64,000 nt of DNA from Carya illinoinensis (GCF_018687715.1 NC_056755.1:20466001-20530000), one strand, 5' to 3'; counted from the stretch's first letter, positions 1 to 12,800 are shown. Program-made: numbers and translations. Notes: generated by a model from the letters alone, not told the origin.

Positions 1-1370
1 TGATACCACCTATGGTGTCCTCCACCTCCATGCATGATTTGGTAGGAGTCGCGACACTGGGGTGATGGTCATTCAGGTCAGACACCAGATCGACAAGTGC
101 AAATGTGTATGAACATGCAATATGTGTACATTTTAAATGTACACAACAGAGAAATTTAAAGGCAGTCTCAAGCTAAGTACTAGAAAATTTAAGTTTACAA
201 CTCAAAGAAAAAAAAAAAATCTTCCACATAGTTATTAAAGTCATCCAACTAATCCAAAATACACTAAAACAAAGTTTTCAACTACAGCTGAAAATATCCC
301 TCAAGTCATCACTTCTTTGGTGGGGTCAGTCTATCACGCTGGAACCAGTTTTTTGCATCAAAATGAACGGTTTCATGAAACAGAACCATAGGTGGAAGCA
401 ACACAATGATATTTCACAATCTCAGCAAGAAAACTACAGATCACAATAAAAAATCGCAAGCATGAGGCATACAACAAACAAAGGCAACAATAGTGAGGAA
501 TGACCAAAATACCCCTTTTCTAACCTTAACCAAAATCGTTCCCATCATAGCCACTCATGCCAAAAATCACATTTCCAATTAGACATCTTTTGTTTAATTA
601 TGATATGGACCATGGTCTCCCCTATGGACCATACGCATACCCTAGCTCCATTCGTTATACCAAAGGTAGCAATCATGCATGTGACTTCATAACGAGCGAT
701 GCCTAGCTCCACACCTGACACATACATGACCAAGCATCCTTGAACGCTCGCCATTAAAGGGGCCACAGAGTCATACCAAGAGGCGTTACCGTCTTGGTCG
801 AGCCTATTGTGGCTCGAGAATAGCCTAGGGGACATCACTCAGTTTTACATACTCTTAAGTGACCAGATGAGCTCCACCGACATAATACCCCATCTTGACT
901 TCGGGTCGTGATACACACGCACTCACAAAAATATGCTCTTAATCCTTTTTTACACCAAAACACAATTTCACCAATTTCAAAGCACAACCAAAGAATAGAG
1001 CATTTATTAATAATATGCCAAACAATTACCAATACAAAAATGAAAATGCAGACAGATATTGGATGGCATGGTATTTTATAAACAATAGCATACAGCTTAT
1101 CATACAAACATCACTGCGTCACAGATCCAACAATTACCCAATTTCCAACTACATGCGGTTCCCAACCCTTCATTCGACCCTTGACCATCAAAACCGTCAC
1201 CAACAAGAATAATAATTTCCAACACAATCAGACTGCATTTAAAACCCAATATCCAGCATTAGAAATCCAAGGTCAGTCTGAAGTTCTACATACTAAGTAG
1301 AAGGGTAATTTTGGATGATCGAGGGTGTCATCTAAGAGATCCTGTAATTGCCCGTACCTGGCAGGGTTGG
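1..1370 (-). mobile_element. Decayed LTR fragment, main gypsy LTR family
   Basis: The window opens with tgataccacc, the reverse complement of a tRNA-iMet primer-binding site. Degenerate LTR sequence of the family seen throughout the window follows. Recognisable blocks are the cgacaagtg head block near 92, the gaccatggtctcccctatggaccat block near 606-631, the cactcag/gtgaccagatgagctccaccg block near 835-880 and the tacacacgcac block near 910. This order puts the internal region to the left, outside the window, so this would be the 5' LTR of a minus-strand element. The right end is lost and the boundary is approximate. The small ORFs here look like chance. Confidence 0.6.
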
Positions 1371-1404
1371 AGAATTACTACCTGTCACGTATAATTTGGT
1401 TTCC

Positions 1405-3676
1405 TGACATCTCGAACTCTCACATATGGAGAAATTGGAATCGAGGCCTCGAGATGATGATAACATGGGTCACACACCCCAACGACATGTGATAAGTGTG
1501 TGCACATGCATACAACAAAAGATGCAACAAATAAGTTAAAGTCAATTAACTAAGTATCAGAATTGTTAAATATAAATTCACTAAAACACAAGTATTTCAA
1601 AAGTATTACAATTATCCGATGAAAACATAAATAAACCAAAATATAAGAATCAAAAGTGGGACATAAATCTCATCCCATGAGAAAGTGATCCTCGATCACT
1701 CCTCCAGCGGAGCCGCATCCTCAAGCTCTGCATTCTCATCTGCATCAAAATCTACTGTAACATGAAATAGTAACGTAGGTAAGTAATAGACCAAACAGCC
1801 CAAGAGATAAAAATACATTCATGCAACAACAAATATGCATGCATATAATGAAATATGCATGAGACCCCAAAAATCATCTTTTCCCAAAAATAGTTATTTC
1901 CAACACACGCCAAAACTCCCATTTGGCTCAAAAACTAGTTCATTAAAATAACCTCTACCATTTTCCCAAAAAATGGCACAATATCAAAGTCCACCATTTT
2001 TCCAGAAAATAGTTCACATAAATCCAATTTTTCAAACCCCGCCATTTTTTTTCAGAAAATGGCCTAAATATCCAATTAACACTGTAGGCAGAAATCGCAA
2101 GCGGGACTCTACCACCATCCCTACCACGTGCACCATACGCAGAAACCATAGGTGGGACTCTATGACTATCCCTATTGCGTTCACCGTAGGTGGGAATTAC
2201 TGGCTGGACTCTACCACCGTCCCTACTTACCATCATCCCCACAGTTCATTCTACTTCTCTTTCAATCTATCAAAGCATTGTAGGCAGGACTCTACTACTA
2301 TCCTTGCTTACCTCCATCCTTACCGCGTGCACCGTAGGCAGGAATTATAGGCGGGACTCTACCACCGTCCCTACTTACCACCATCCTTACAGTAACTCTC
2401 TCTCAAACCGTTCTATCCACTCATTTCAAACATATCCAAAATCATTTATCACATGAAAATCTAGTTTTCAAATATACACATGAACATGCATGCAATTAAA
2501 ACCCAGTTTTCTTTTACAAACATGAACATGCGAACAATTATGCAATGTATATGACACGATACAAATATATTCAACAGCCAACAAATCCCAGCATAATCCA
2601 ATCACACAAAGAACTCCATCCTTCAATCCAACCGAACCCCAAACTCCTTAGATTCAATGTCTGATACAACCAACCAGATCACAAAAGGTTCTTGGAAAAA
2701 TACTTATAGCGCTATAATATAATTTTTGGAGGATCAAGGACGTGCAAGAGGTGGCAGCAAAGCAACGTAATAGTGCAAAATGAACAAGGGCTATGGGTCT
2801 CAAAAACTCAACTTTTGAATGGGAACAAACGAAAACTTGGATTGGTTAGGGAAGGGCTTAAGGGTGTTAGTGAAGCTAATGGTAGTGGTGGTTGGACGTG
2901 GGCGGTAATCGAAAGGCAAAAAGCCTAAAAAGGAGATGGAGCTCAAGGGGCTTCAATGGTGGTGCATCAGGGCTGAGGAAGGGTGGTTTGGGAGGTTGAA
3001 GGGTTAGTGGTGAAGTGGTGAAGAGGTGGTGGCCGATGGTGGAGTGACGGCGGTGCTGGAGCACAAAAGGGCAGCAGCTTAGAGGTGCGTGTGAGGGCGA
3101 ACGACGGCTCAGTTGGGGCTGAAGACGGACTGAGGTGGTCGCCAGCAGGTGGGGAAGAGGGTGGGCTGGGTGGTGATGGCCATGGGCTACGCACAGCGAT
3201 GCTGTGTGGAGGGGAAAGAAATAGATGGAAGAGAAGAAGAGGGTCGCGCGCAGGCTAGGAGAAAGCTGAGGAGAAAGAAGAAAAAGAAAGAAGGAAAAAG
3301 AGAAAGGAAAAAGAGAAGAAAAAGAAAAAGGGAAAAAGAAAAAGGAAGATAAAGAAATGAGATCCAGTCCTCACAACTTGGGTCATAAAATTGATTTCAC
3401 GAAAAGAATTTCAAAACAATAAGCTGAATAAAACAATTTAAACACAGTGACTAGCTAAAATAAAATAATAAAAAAAATTCAACAACACAATAATTTAAAG
3501 TCCAATAATAAACTAATTTAAATTAAAGAACAATTTAAATGCAAAACAATAATTAATATTAAGAAAGCACATCAAAATAAATTTCACAACTTAAAACACA
3601 TAAAATAAATCCAATGAGAAATTCTATAAATTTAAAACAAGAGAACCAATATTAAATTAAATAAAATAATCCTTCA
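1405..3676 (-). repeat. LTR (3' LTR of the non-autonomous element)
   Basis: It aligns by eye with 7620-10035 over its whole length: the same head (ctctcacatatgg, then the cgacrtgtgataagtgtgtgcac block), hairpin array (1958-2062), minisatellite, G-rich segment and purine tract (3260-3355). Roughly 35 bp are missing just before the right terminus, where the other LTR has the ggggtatcaca end. This makes the exact end uncertain by a few bases. It contains no real gene; the lysine/arginine-rich ORF near its right end translates the purine tract. Confidence 0.65.
2084..2393. repeat. LTR-internal minisatellite, about 65-bp units
   Basis: Degenerate tandem units are built from a gtaggcggga(at) block, gggactctaccaccgtccct, a ttaccaccatcc block and a cgygtgcacc block. 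About four to five copies are visible. The same minisatellite occurs in the LTRs at 8295-8715 and 31323-31630, with different copy numbers. Confidence 0.75.
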
Positions 3677-4427
3677 TCCTCTCCCCTTAAAAATAAATTT
3701 TGTCTTCGAAATTTGTAAGGTTAAACATTAACAACAAGGCAAGTTACCAGATACAATTCCGAACATGCTTGAGAAGGACATACCATCAACAACTCCCAAA
3801 CAAGCACGAGTAATGCTCTCCCAAGTCTAGTCCTAAAGGTTATTCCATTATACTCGCATTAGTCTCCCAGTGGCACATCACGTCTAGAACTCTTATGGCG
3901 GTCATGTAATCTGAAATCTCCATTCCACAAAACCTTAATACAACACCTAGTAAATTCTAATGATTATTACTATCATATAACAAACTGTGCTAACCTCAAC
4001 TGACTCCTATGTTAAAACTTCCAAAACTTTCATTATATTCTACCTTTTTTTAACCCAATAGCCACCTCCAAAGTTAACCATCAGTAAAAAAAAATTGCAC
4101 AACCAAATGATTAATCTCCCACTAAAATTTCAAGTCACCACCAATTCCTCAAAATGGGCACAAATTTGAACCCCCAACTATCACTACTTATCACCCTTAT
4201 GTTGCGCACTCTTATAATTCGCCACATGCAAAAATTTACACCCTCATAAATTAACACTACCAAAACCACTTATTCCTTCCAAGCCAAAATGGAACAAGGA
4301 CTTGTACTCTCCAAATCCATACACTCACAACTATTATGCACCAATCTTGTGCATCCTTAGTTAAAACCAATACTCCTTCAATGTACAAGTGATCGATTCC
4401 TACAATTTGTATCATCCAGACCTATAT
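3677..4427. other. Internal region of the non-autonomous element, left part
   Basis: AT-rich non-coding DNA begins with a minus-strand polypurine tract (cctctccccttaaaaa on the plus strand) and the block ttttgtcttcgaaattt. The latter resembles tttcgtcctcgaaattgc beside the LTR of the coding element at 35691-35710. No open frame of interest was seen. Confidence 0.5.
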
Positions 4428-6545
4428 TGTGACGCCCCCAAATCCCACGTGCGGACACGTGGAAATCGAGACGTCGGGATGATGACAACACGGGTCACCA
4501 CCCTATCGCCAAGTGCTAAGTGTGTGTACATGCAACAAGTGTGTAAAAGAAAACATGCAGCGGATAAACAGAGTCATATAACTAAGTACCAGAATTTTTC
4601 TTTATTTAATACAAATCCATTCAAAACATACATAATAAAATATTACAAGCTACAAATATGTTTCAAAACCAACTATAAGGCATAAACTCCAAATCAATAC
4701 TCCGGCGGAGCTGCCTCCTCGGGCTCAACCTCCTCCTCCTCCTCCTCGATCTCCATCAAAATCTACGGTACCAAAATAGTGCCACAGGTAAGTAAGATCC
4801 AAACGCCACTAAATAAAAATATATTAAACTCAAACAATATGCATGAAAGAATGCAAATGCACAAGTCCCATAAAAATCACATTTTTTCCACGTACGCCAA
4901 AATCCCATTTGGCCCAAAAACATATCCTTTAAACAAAGCCTCGCCATTATCCCAGATAATGGCCCAAATCAAGAAACCACCATTTTTCCAGAAAATGGAT
5001 CACAAAACCTCAAGCATAACCTCGCCATTTTCCCAGAAAATGGCTCTTATCCAAAACCAAAACCCGTTCCAATTATTACATGCACCATGATCTCCCCTAG
5101 GGATCATCTGCACAGCCTGGCTCCTGTGCCACACCGCAGGTAACTACTATGCGTGTGACACCTAAACGAGTGATGCCCAGTACTCGCACCCAGCGCGTAC
5201 CTGGACCAGGCCATCCTCTAGTCCCCGCCACTCTAGGGACCACGGAGTTGACACGATAGCGTTATCGTATCGTACGATCCAGTCGTCGCCCAGGGACAAC
5301 CCAGGGGATGTCACTCAGTATTATCCACTCCCGAGTGACCAGAGGAGCTCCACCGAGATAATACCTCATCCCGGCTTGGGGTCGTGATACACACGCACCC
5401 GAAAATCCATTTACACGATTAAAACCGGATTTTTCTCAAATTAAAAGAAATGCACATGAATGCACCATGTAATGCACGCCTCAAGGCACAATTAACCAAC
5501 CAGTCACAAAACAACCAAACCAAGCAACTCTGTCCTCAATCCATTCGACCCCCGAACTCCTCGGACTCAGTCTGGAATCAACCAACCAGTCCAATAAATT
5601 AATTATAAGAGAAAAATATATTTAAATCTAAAATAAAGTTTGGAAAATAATTACAGCGCTATAAGGTATTTTTCGAAGGGTCAAGACATTGGAAATGGCG
5701 GAGAAAAAGCAACGTAACAGTGTATTTTACACTGTGGTCGTGGGTTATAAATTACCCACTCTCAAACGGGGACAAACCAAGACACGAAATTGATAGGAAA
5801 TGACCTAGAGATGTTTATGAAGTTAAAGGAAGTGAGTTTTGGCCGTGGGTGGCGGTGGAAGTGCAAAAAGGGGCAGATCAGAGTTGAGCTCGTGGGAGCT
5901 GTTCTAGCAACGGATCAGGGCCGAAAATGGGTGGGTTAGGATGGCAAGAGGTAGGGGATGAAGTGGTAAAAAGATGGTGGTCGGAGGTGGAGCGACGGCA
6001 CCGGAAATAGCTCAAAGCCGTGCGGCTTAGATGGGCTATAGGGGGTTAACGGCAGCTCGAATGGGGCTGGTTTTTGGTGGGGGTGTTTACCAGCTGAAGG
6101 GGGATTTTTTTGGGTGGGAGGTGTCGGCCACGTCGGCCGGCGGCAGTGGTTCTGGGTGGAAGATAGATCGGCAACGGGAAGAGAAGAGAGAGCTGCAGCT
6201 CGCAAGAGGGGAGAAGGAAAAAGAAGAAGAAGAAAAGAAAGAAGAAAGAAAGAAGAAAGAAGAAAGAAGAAAAGGAAAAAGAAAAAAGAAAAAAGGGAAA
6301 AAGAAAGAAAAAAGAGAAAAGAAAAGATGGAGAAGGAAAATGAGGTCCAATCCTCACCTCCGGAGTCCAAAAACAGATCCGACGAAAACGATTTTAAAAC
6401 CATAAAACGACTAAAATAAATTAAACACCACGTCAAACTAAAATAAAACCAATTTAAAATACAATAATTTAAAATAAAAGAAATAATATATTAATTAAAT
6501 TAAAAACTCCTTTAGTGAAAATGCACGTAAAAACGGGGTATCACA
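4428..6545 (-). mobile_element. Solo LTR inside the non-autonomous element
   Basis: A complete 2118-bp LTR starts TGTGACGCCCCCAAATCCCA and ends GGGGTATCACA. It is flanked by TATAT on the left and TATAC on the right, a 4/5 match to a 5-bp target duplication. No internal retroviral sequence accompanies it, so it is best read as a solo LTR left by LTR-LTR recombination. It carries the hairpin array (4943-5044), the GATCTCCCCTAGGGATC-type block (5090-5105), the conserved donor-like CAGGTAAGTA (4786-4795) and a long purine tract (6170-6335). Confidence 0.8.
4943..5044. repeat. Array of short perfect or near-perfect hairpins in the LTR
   Basis: There are three inverted repeats in 102 bp. 4943-4963 has arms GCCATTATC and GATAATGGC around CCA. 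4980-4998 has arms CCATTTT and AAAATGG. 5024-5044 has arms GCCATTTTC and GAAAATGGC around CCA. The first and third differ by a compensating pair (A/T swapped to T/A), so pairing is preserved. Equivalent arrays lie near 1958-2062, 8170-8273, 25325-25496, 31195-31300, 33895-33945 and 54440-54540. Confidence 0.8.
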
Positions 6546-7619
6546 TATACTCTCAAAATCAACAAGAATCATCTCCTAAATTCACACCATCTATCATCCT
6601 TAAACTTGATATGGATCAATCCTAAGACCTGCCACTATAACCTCGAACTAATACCAATTATTTTTTTGAATTCGATCCAAATCTTCAATCCTCAAAGAAA
6701 TACACGAACTAAATCATTACGTTCAATCCCCAAAGAAATACTCCCTTTGAAAATTCCTATATCAATAACTCAACTCTGATCAACCCCATTTCATTGGTTA
6801 CAAACTAATAAATCTACAAAATAAATCAAGTTAGCACACCACACTTGCAGAACTTAAAACTCAAATCTTATTACAACTCAATCCTTCAAATCTGAAATTC
6901 TAAATCCTTAAATTATATAAGAATCATTTTTCGGATTCTTTTAGATAGATAAACTTATATCCAATAACAAAACAATTGACTCCCGAAGCTTTCAAAATGT
7001 AAAATATTAAATGATAACAAATCATTTCCTAAAGTTTGCAAAACATTAAACATTTGGTGAAATTCTCATAAATCTATCGTTGAAGTTCATTAAACTCACA
7101 ACCTCCTACTATATAGACTATTCTATAAACTCCACAGAAGCTTCTACCTCAATTATCCTACTCCCCAAAGAGATCACCCAGACCATGTCGTTCCCTTTAA
7201 GCCTCAATATTATAAAAGCAACCTAAGTCGATAAAACTTCGAGCCTACTACATTAAACACTTATACCTAACAATGACATTCTCAGTTGTTTCATCTTCCT
7301 ACCATAGCTTAACATTTAACCCACTTTCAACTCAAAACAGTTAAAATACAATATAGTAAAATAAATTAAAATACAACAAAATGACATGAAATAAAATAGA
7401 ATAAAACCAACAAAATAAAATAACATACAATAAAATAAAACAAATAAATTAAAATAAACATATAATAAAACAAACAAAGTAGTGTACAAATAAATAAATA
7501 AAACAATTAAAATAACATACTTCAAACAAAATAATTTCAAATCACAACTTTAAAATTTTCTGGTACTCCACCTACGGGACATGTGGTTTTACCCAGAGCC
7601 GAACTGCTTTGATATCATC
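6546..7619. other. Internal region of the non-autonomous element, right part, with decayed PBS
   Basis: AT-rich DNA without a credible coding frame. An A/T-rich stretch at 7330-7520 consists largely of aaataaaat-type words. The last 60 bp (cctacgggacatgtggttttacccagagcc block) match the sequence beside the 5' LTR of the coding element at 40618-40650 closely. They end in a degenerate tRNA-iMet primer site (gctttgatatca). Confidence 0.55.
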
Positions 7620-10035
7620 TGTGGCGCCCCTAACTCTCACATATGGAAACACAAGAATTGAGGCATCGGGATGATGACAACATAGGTCACACACCCCAAC
7701 GACAAGTGATAAGTGTGTGCATATGCAACACGTGTAGAACAAAAGATGCAGCGGATAAGTTAAAGTCAATCAACTAAGTACCGTAATTGTTAAATATAAA
7801 TTCACTTAAATACTAGCATTTCAAAAGTATTACAATTATCCAATGAAAACATAAATAAACCAAAATATAATAACTAAAAGTGGGACATAAATCCTATCTC
7901 ATGAGAAAGTGATCCCGATCACTCATTCAGTGGAGCCACATCCTCAGACTCTGCATTCTAATCTGCATCAAAATCTATAACAGTAATGCTGGTAAGCAAT
8001 AAACTAAACAGTCCAAGAGATAAAAATACATTTATGCAACAAAAAATATGCATGCATATGATCAAATATGCATGAGACCCCAAAAATCATCTTTTCCCAA
8101 AAGCAGCTATTTCCAACACATGCCAAAAATCTCATTTGGCCAAAAACCAAGTTCATTAAAATAACCTCTACCATTTTATCAGAAAACGGCACAATATCAA
8201 AATCCACCATTTTCCTAGAAAATGGTTCACATAAATCCATTTATCCAAACCTCTCCATTTTCCCAGAAAATGGCTCAAATATCAAATTAACATTGTAGGG
8301 GAGAAATGCAGACGAGACTCTACAACTATCCTTGCTTACCACCATCCCTACCGCATGCACCGTACGTGAGAATTACATGCGGGACTCTACCACCATCCCT
8401 GCTTACCACAATCCCTACCGCATGCATCGCAGACAAGAATCACAGGTAGGACTTTACCACCGTTCTTACTTTCCACCATCGCTATAGTTCTTTTTAACTC
8501 TCTTTCAATCTATCAGAGCACTGTAGGTAGGAATCACAGGTGAAACTCTACCACAATCCTTGCCTACCACCATCCCTACCATGTTCACAGTAGGCAGGAA
8601 TTAAGTCGGGACTCTACCACCTTCCATACTTATCACCATCCCTACCATGTGCACCGTAGGTGGGAATCAAACGTGGGACTCTACCAACATTTGTACTTAC
8701 CACTATCTCTACAGTAAGTCTCTCTCAAACTGTTCCATCCGCTCATTTTAAAGATAGTCAAAATCATTTATCACATGACCTAGTTTTCCAATATACACAA
8801 GAACATGCATGCAATTATGCAAAAACTCAGTTTTCCTTATGAATATGCGAGCAATTATGCAAGTATATAAAACGACACAAATATATTCAACAGTCAACAA
8901 ATCCTAACATAATCAAATCACACGAACAACTCCATCCTCCAATCCAACTAACCGCCAAACTGCTCAGACTCTACATCCGGCACAATTAACAAGATCACAA
9001 AAGATTTGTTAGTGAAAAATATATTTAAATCTCAAAAGGTTCTTTGAAAAATACTTATAACACTATAATATAATTTTTAGAGGATCAAGGAGATGCAAGT
9101 GGCAGTAGCAAAGTAGCATAACAGTGCAAAATGGACAAGGGATGTGGGTTTCAAAAACCCAACTTTTGAATGGGAACAAATGAAAACTTGGGATGGCTAG
9201 GGAAGGGCTTAGGGGTATTGGTGAAGCTAATAGTAGTGGTGGTTGGACGTGGGTGGCGATTGAAAGCCAAAAAGCCCAAATCGGAGATAGAGCTCAAGGG
9301 GCTTCAATGATGGCAGATCAGGCTGAGGAAGGGTAGTTTGGGAGGCTGAAGGGTTGGTCATGAAGTGGTGAAAAGGTGGTGGCCGATGGTGGAGTGACGG
9401 CGGTGCTGGAGAACAAAAGGATCATGGCTTGGAGGTGTGTGTGCGGGCAAACGATGGTTCGATGGGGGCTAAAAACAAAGAGGGGTTGTCACCGGCAGGA
9501 GGGGAAGAGGGTGGGCTAAGTGGTGATGGCCACGGGCTGGGTACGGCAGTGTTGGGTGAAGGGGAAAGAAATAGATGGAAGAGAAGAATGGGGAGTCGCG
9601 CACGGGCTGGGGGAAAGTAGAGGGAAAGAAGAAAAAGAAAGAAGGAAAAAGAAAAAAGAAAAAGAGGAGAAAAAGAAAAAGGGAAAAAGGAAAAGGAAGA
9701 GAAAGAAATGAGGTCCAGTTGTCACAACTTGGGTCACAAAATTGATTCAACGAAAAGAATTTCAAAATAGTAAGATGAATAAAATAATTTAAACGCAGTG
9801 ACTAGCTAAAATAAAATAATAAATAAAAATCCAACAACACAATAATTTAAATTAAAGAGCAATTTAAATGTAAAACACTAATTAATATTAAGGAAGCACA
9901 TCAAAATAAAATTCACAACTTAAAAATCATAAAATAAATCTAATGAGAAATTTGATAAATTTTAAACAATGAACCAATATTAAATTAAATAAACTAATCT
10001 TTATATTAAAATACACTAAAATACGGGGTATCACA
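7620..10035 (-). repeat. LTR (5' LTR of the non-autonomous element)
   Basis: This 2416-bp LTR starts TGTGGCGCCCCTAACTCTCA and ends GGGGTATCACA. It carries the hairpin array (8170-8273), the minisatellite (8295-8715), a G-rich segment (9240-9600) and a purine tract (9600-9710). It is paired with 1405-3676. Confidence 0.75.
8295..8715. repeat. LTR-internal minisatellite, about six units
   Basis: Degenerate units of about 65-70 bp have the same core words as at 2084-2393 (gggactctaccaccrtccct, ccctaccgcatgcacc). This copy has more units than the partner LTR, so the array length changed after insertion. Confidence 0.75.
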
Positions 10036-12240
10036 TCCCAATACAAATGAATCTCCAAAGATTTCAAAACAGAAATAAATTCATCTTTATCAACTTAATA
10101 ATATAATCATCCATAAACTCGTCAAAATGAAAAGATCAATTATCATAAAGCCTTGTCTCCACAATCTTCTAGTAACCTTCACATAATCGACTGAAAATTT
10201 AAAGAAGTCTCAATAGATCCAAATGACATAAAGAACTCCAAATATTCAAATCAAACCCTTCTAAATATATTGGTATCCTTAGGTACTCGACCCCATATCA
10301 ATAGCTAGCCAAGCTCCAATTTCTCTTCCTGACTCCCAACTGGGTCATCAATATCATCTAAAAAATGTTGTGAAGATAAAGGGTGAGTTATCAACAACTC
10401 AATAAGTAGAGGACATATACTAGGGTACAAACATGAGCATTTACAGAGCACAGTATAAAGAAAAAATATATTTTTCCAAAGTTATCATGCATAACATACA
10501 TATTTTCAAAAGTAACAAAGCGATGGTTTTAAGACATATAAAACCCTGAGTACTTTGGCATAACATAACCTGAGCATCATCATCACATCAAAACAGAGCA
10601 TCTCACAAAGTAGAGACCATGTTTCACCCCTGTAGTAGGTTTGTGCTAACCTCGGTGGCCAAATCGGGCAGAGGCAGAGGTCAAATTTTTCCTTTATTAT
10701 TTTTAGAGCCCTGAATGTGTACACAGGAAAGACCATGTAATAACCACTTTGTTTTCAAAGGAGGTGCACTCAGAGACAGAGAAGTTGGTACCAACCCAAA
10801 CAAATCAAAGACAGAGTCAGGTATAAAATCAGTACATCATGCCAAAGGTTTTCAAATACCATATTAGAATAAAACAGAGTACCAAAAGATATTCAGATCT
10901 TTCTCACATACTAGAAACAAAGGTCAGAGCATCTTTCTAAATAAATGCACAAATTTTTAGATTTTTCATATCATTCTTTTTCATATTTTAGAGACAGCAT
11001 GACAAAATATAGCTCATGTCTACACAATGCATGTCAGAAAATATTTTTCCTTTTTCATATTGATTTCATGAGTAATGCAAATAAGTGACCGACGTTGTTT
11101 TTCTCAAGTTCTTATTTCATAACAAAACATGTAAAGTTTTTAGAAAGTCAACCTCAGTCTTAATTATTCGTGTAAAACCTAGCATAGGAACTCTACTTAC
11201 CTGAATTTCTTAGCTTTTCAGAAATTTTCCTCAATAATGCCGAACAAAAATTATTTGTCACCTATAAAATAATCACGTAATTCTGGTAAATTTGTGGTCA
11301 AACACATATTTCAATATTTAAATCCAAAATGCTAAATTAACATATTCTAAATCCTCAAAACCTAAAATCCTCAACCATATCAGAATAAAATACCATCATT
11401 TTCCAAAACCATCAATTATCCACTTGATTTTTACTTAACCTAATTCCCACTTATTCATAATGTTTATTTAAAAAAAAAAAAAAAGCTCAAAACCCAACCT
11501 GTTTAAAAAAATGAAAAGCTAATGAAATAAAAAATTACCCGACCCAAAATAATTTTGAGCTTGAACTCAACCCAAAAATATTTTACTTCAAAATAACTTA
11601 ACATAACACACTTAAAAAAAAAATATCCTTGTAGTAACATGTCCACTCAAATAAATCCTTAAAACACCATGTATTTAAAAATTGAGGAAAAAATTGTAAT
11701 TTACTAATACATAGATATTGAAAAACCTAAAGGCAACAAGAAGTAAAAGAAGACAAAACCAAAGTAAGAGGCTATGCGGCAACTTACCCAACTAAAACAG
11801 ACGACACAAGCGGGAGCAAGCAAAGCATGAAGGAGCTGGGTTGGTTCGGAGGTGAGTGGCATGGCTAAACGACAGAGAAATAGAGAGGAAGAGTGATGAG
11901 AGAGAGGGATAAGCCGAGAGAGGGAGAAATAGAAAGGTACCGATGGCTTATTGGGAGGTGGCCGACGGACTTGGGGGTGGCACTACTGGCATTTACTGGG
12001 CAGGTAGAGATGACGTGGAGAGGCTGGTGCCTTAGGGTGGTTGAGTTGTGGTTTAAAGGGAAGGAAGTGGTGCTCTGTTTTAATGGAGTAAAAATAGGGG
12101 CCGACTTCTACATGGTTCCTGGTAGTTGGCGTCGTGTGTGTGGTGTAGGTACAGTGGTTTGCATCACGACTATGGTGACTGAGTATGGGTGTTACAGTGG
12201 TGGTGCACTAGGGCAACAGTGTCGCAAGACTTAACGGTAG
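10036..12240. other. No gene recognised; retroelement-like non-coding DNA
   Basis: AT-rich to mixed sequence. The stretch gtgagttatcaacaactcaataagtag (10384-10410) and the block around 10590-10670 have the flavour of plant gypsy LTR or UTR sequence, but no paired LTR was found. A poly(A) run lies near 11469-11484. A 113-codon frame at 11893-12234 has no recognisable features and is probably chance. Confidence 0.4.
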
Positions 12241-12539
12241 GCTGTGGCTATGGAAAAGTCGTAAGGTGCAATGTCTGGGAGGTTGCATGGTGGACTTTGT
12301 GTTAGACCCTCTAGAAATGTTGCCCCGGGACAACCCTCGACACACTCACTGACATGCCTAGTCGGCCCCCATGGTGAGCCATCAACATGCCATGGCCCAT
12401 GCCATGGCAAGCCTACGGACCAACCAGCCAACAGCTCAGCCAGCATGCTTCAGCACACTAGTGAGGTTGTTGGCCTCCCCTTGGTGCCGCACAGCATGCA
12501 CCAGCATGTTGGCGAGGTTAGTGGGCTAGTCTGCCAACC

Positions 12540-12800
12540 CGGCCCGGCCAGCCAGCACGCCCAGGAGGCAGGCCAGCATGCCAGCCAGCCAACCCAGCAC
12601 GCCCAGCAGGCAGGCCAGCACGCCAGCGAGCCAGCCCAAAGTGCATGGCCAGGCCACCTGCCTGGCCAACACGCCCAGCAGGCAGGCCAGCATGCCCAGC
12701 CGGCCAGGCCACCAGCATGGCCAGCACGCCCAGCAGGCCTACCAGCTAGCCAGGCCACCTGTCTGGCTAGCAGCATGACCAGCATGCAGGCCATGCCAGG
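12540..12800. repeat. GC-rich degenerate tandem repeat
   Basis: Short units such as ccagcacgcccagcaggcag and ggccagcatgcccag repeat at roughly 12-30 bp periods. The surrounding GC-rich segment (about 12270-12990) is rich in catggcc/ggccatg words. All frames stay open because of composition, giving Gln/Pro/Ala-rich or Trp/Ala/Gly-rich hypothetical peptides on both strands. This looks like a repeat and not a gene. Confidence 0.65.

Larger units (their letters stand above)
1405..10035 (-). mobile_element. Non-autonomous LTR retrotransposon (LARD-like)
   Basis: Two homologous 2.3-2.4 kb LTRs (1405-3676 and 7620-10035) flank an AT-rich internal region. A solo LTR (4428-6545) is inserted in that region. 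A decayed primer site abuts the right LTR (7602-7617, gctttgatatca), and a polypurine-type tract abuts the left LTR on the minus strand (3677-3690). The element therefore reads right to left. No gag, RT or integrase reading frame is visible in the 1.8 kb of internal DNA, so it depended on another element's proteins. Its termini, primer site and polypurine tract resemble those of the coding element at 33387-42971, which suggests a Tekay-type partner. No convincing 5-bp target duplication was found (tttcc versus tccca). Confidence 0.65.

Noticed and set aside
3149..3352. Lys/Arg/Glu-rich and Phe/Leu/Ser-rich frames over purine tracts (also 6031-6436, 9469-9765, 20885-21451, 26544-27001, 32203-32830, 34892-35537, 42185-42838, 55306-55947)
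   Set aside because: They translate purine or pyrimidine tracts of the LTRs, appear on both strands at once, and change frame between copies.
10036..10040. Target duplication for the 1405-10035 element
   Set aside because: Flanks tttcc and tccca do not match convincingly; the left LTR edge is decayed.
11893..12234. 113-codon frame
   Set aside because: Low-complexity start from purine-rich DNA and no recognisable domain.
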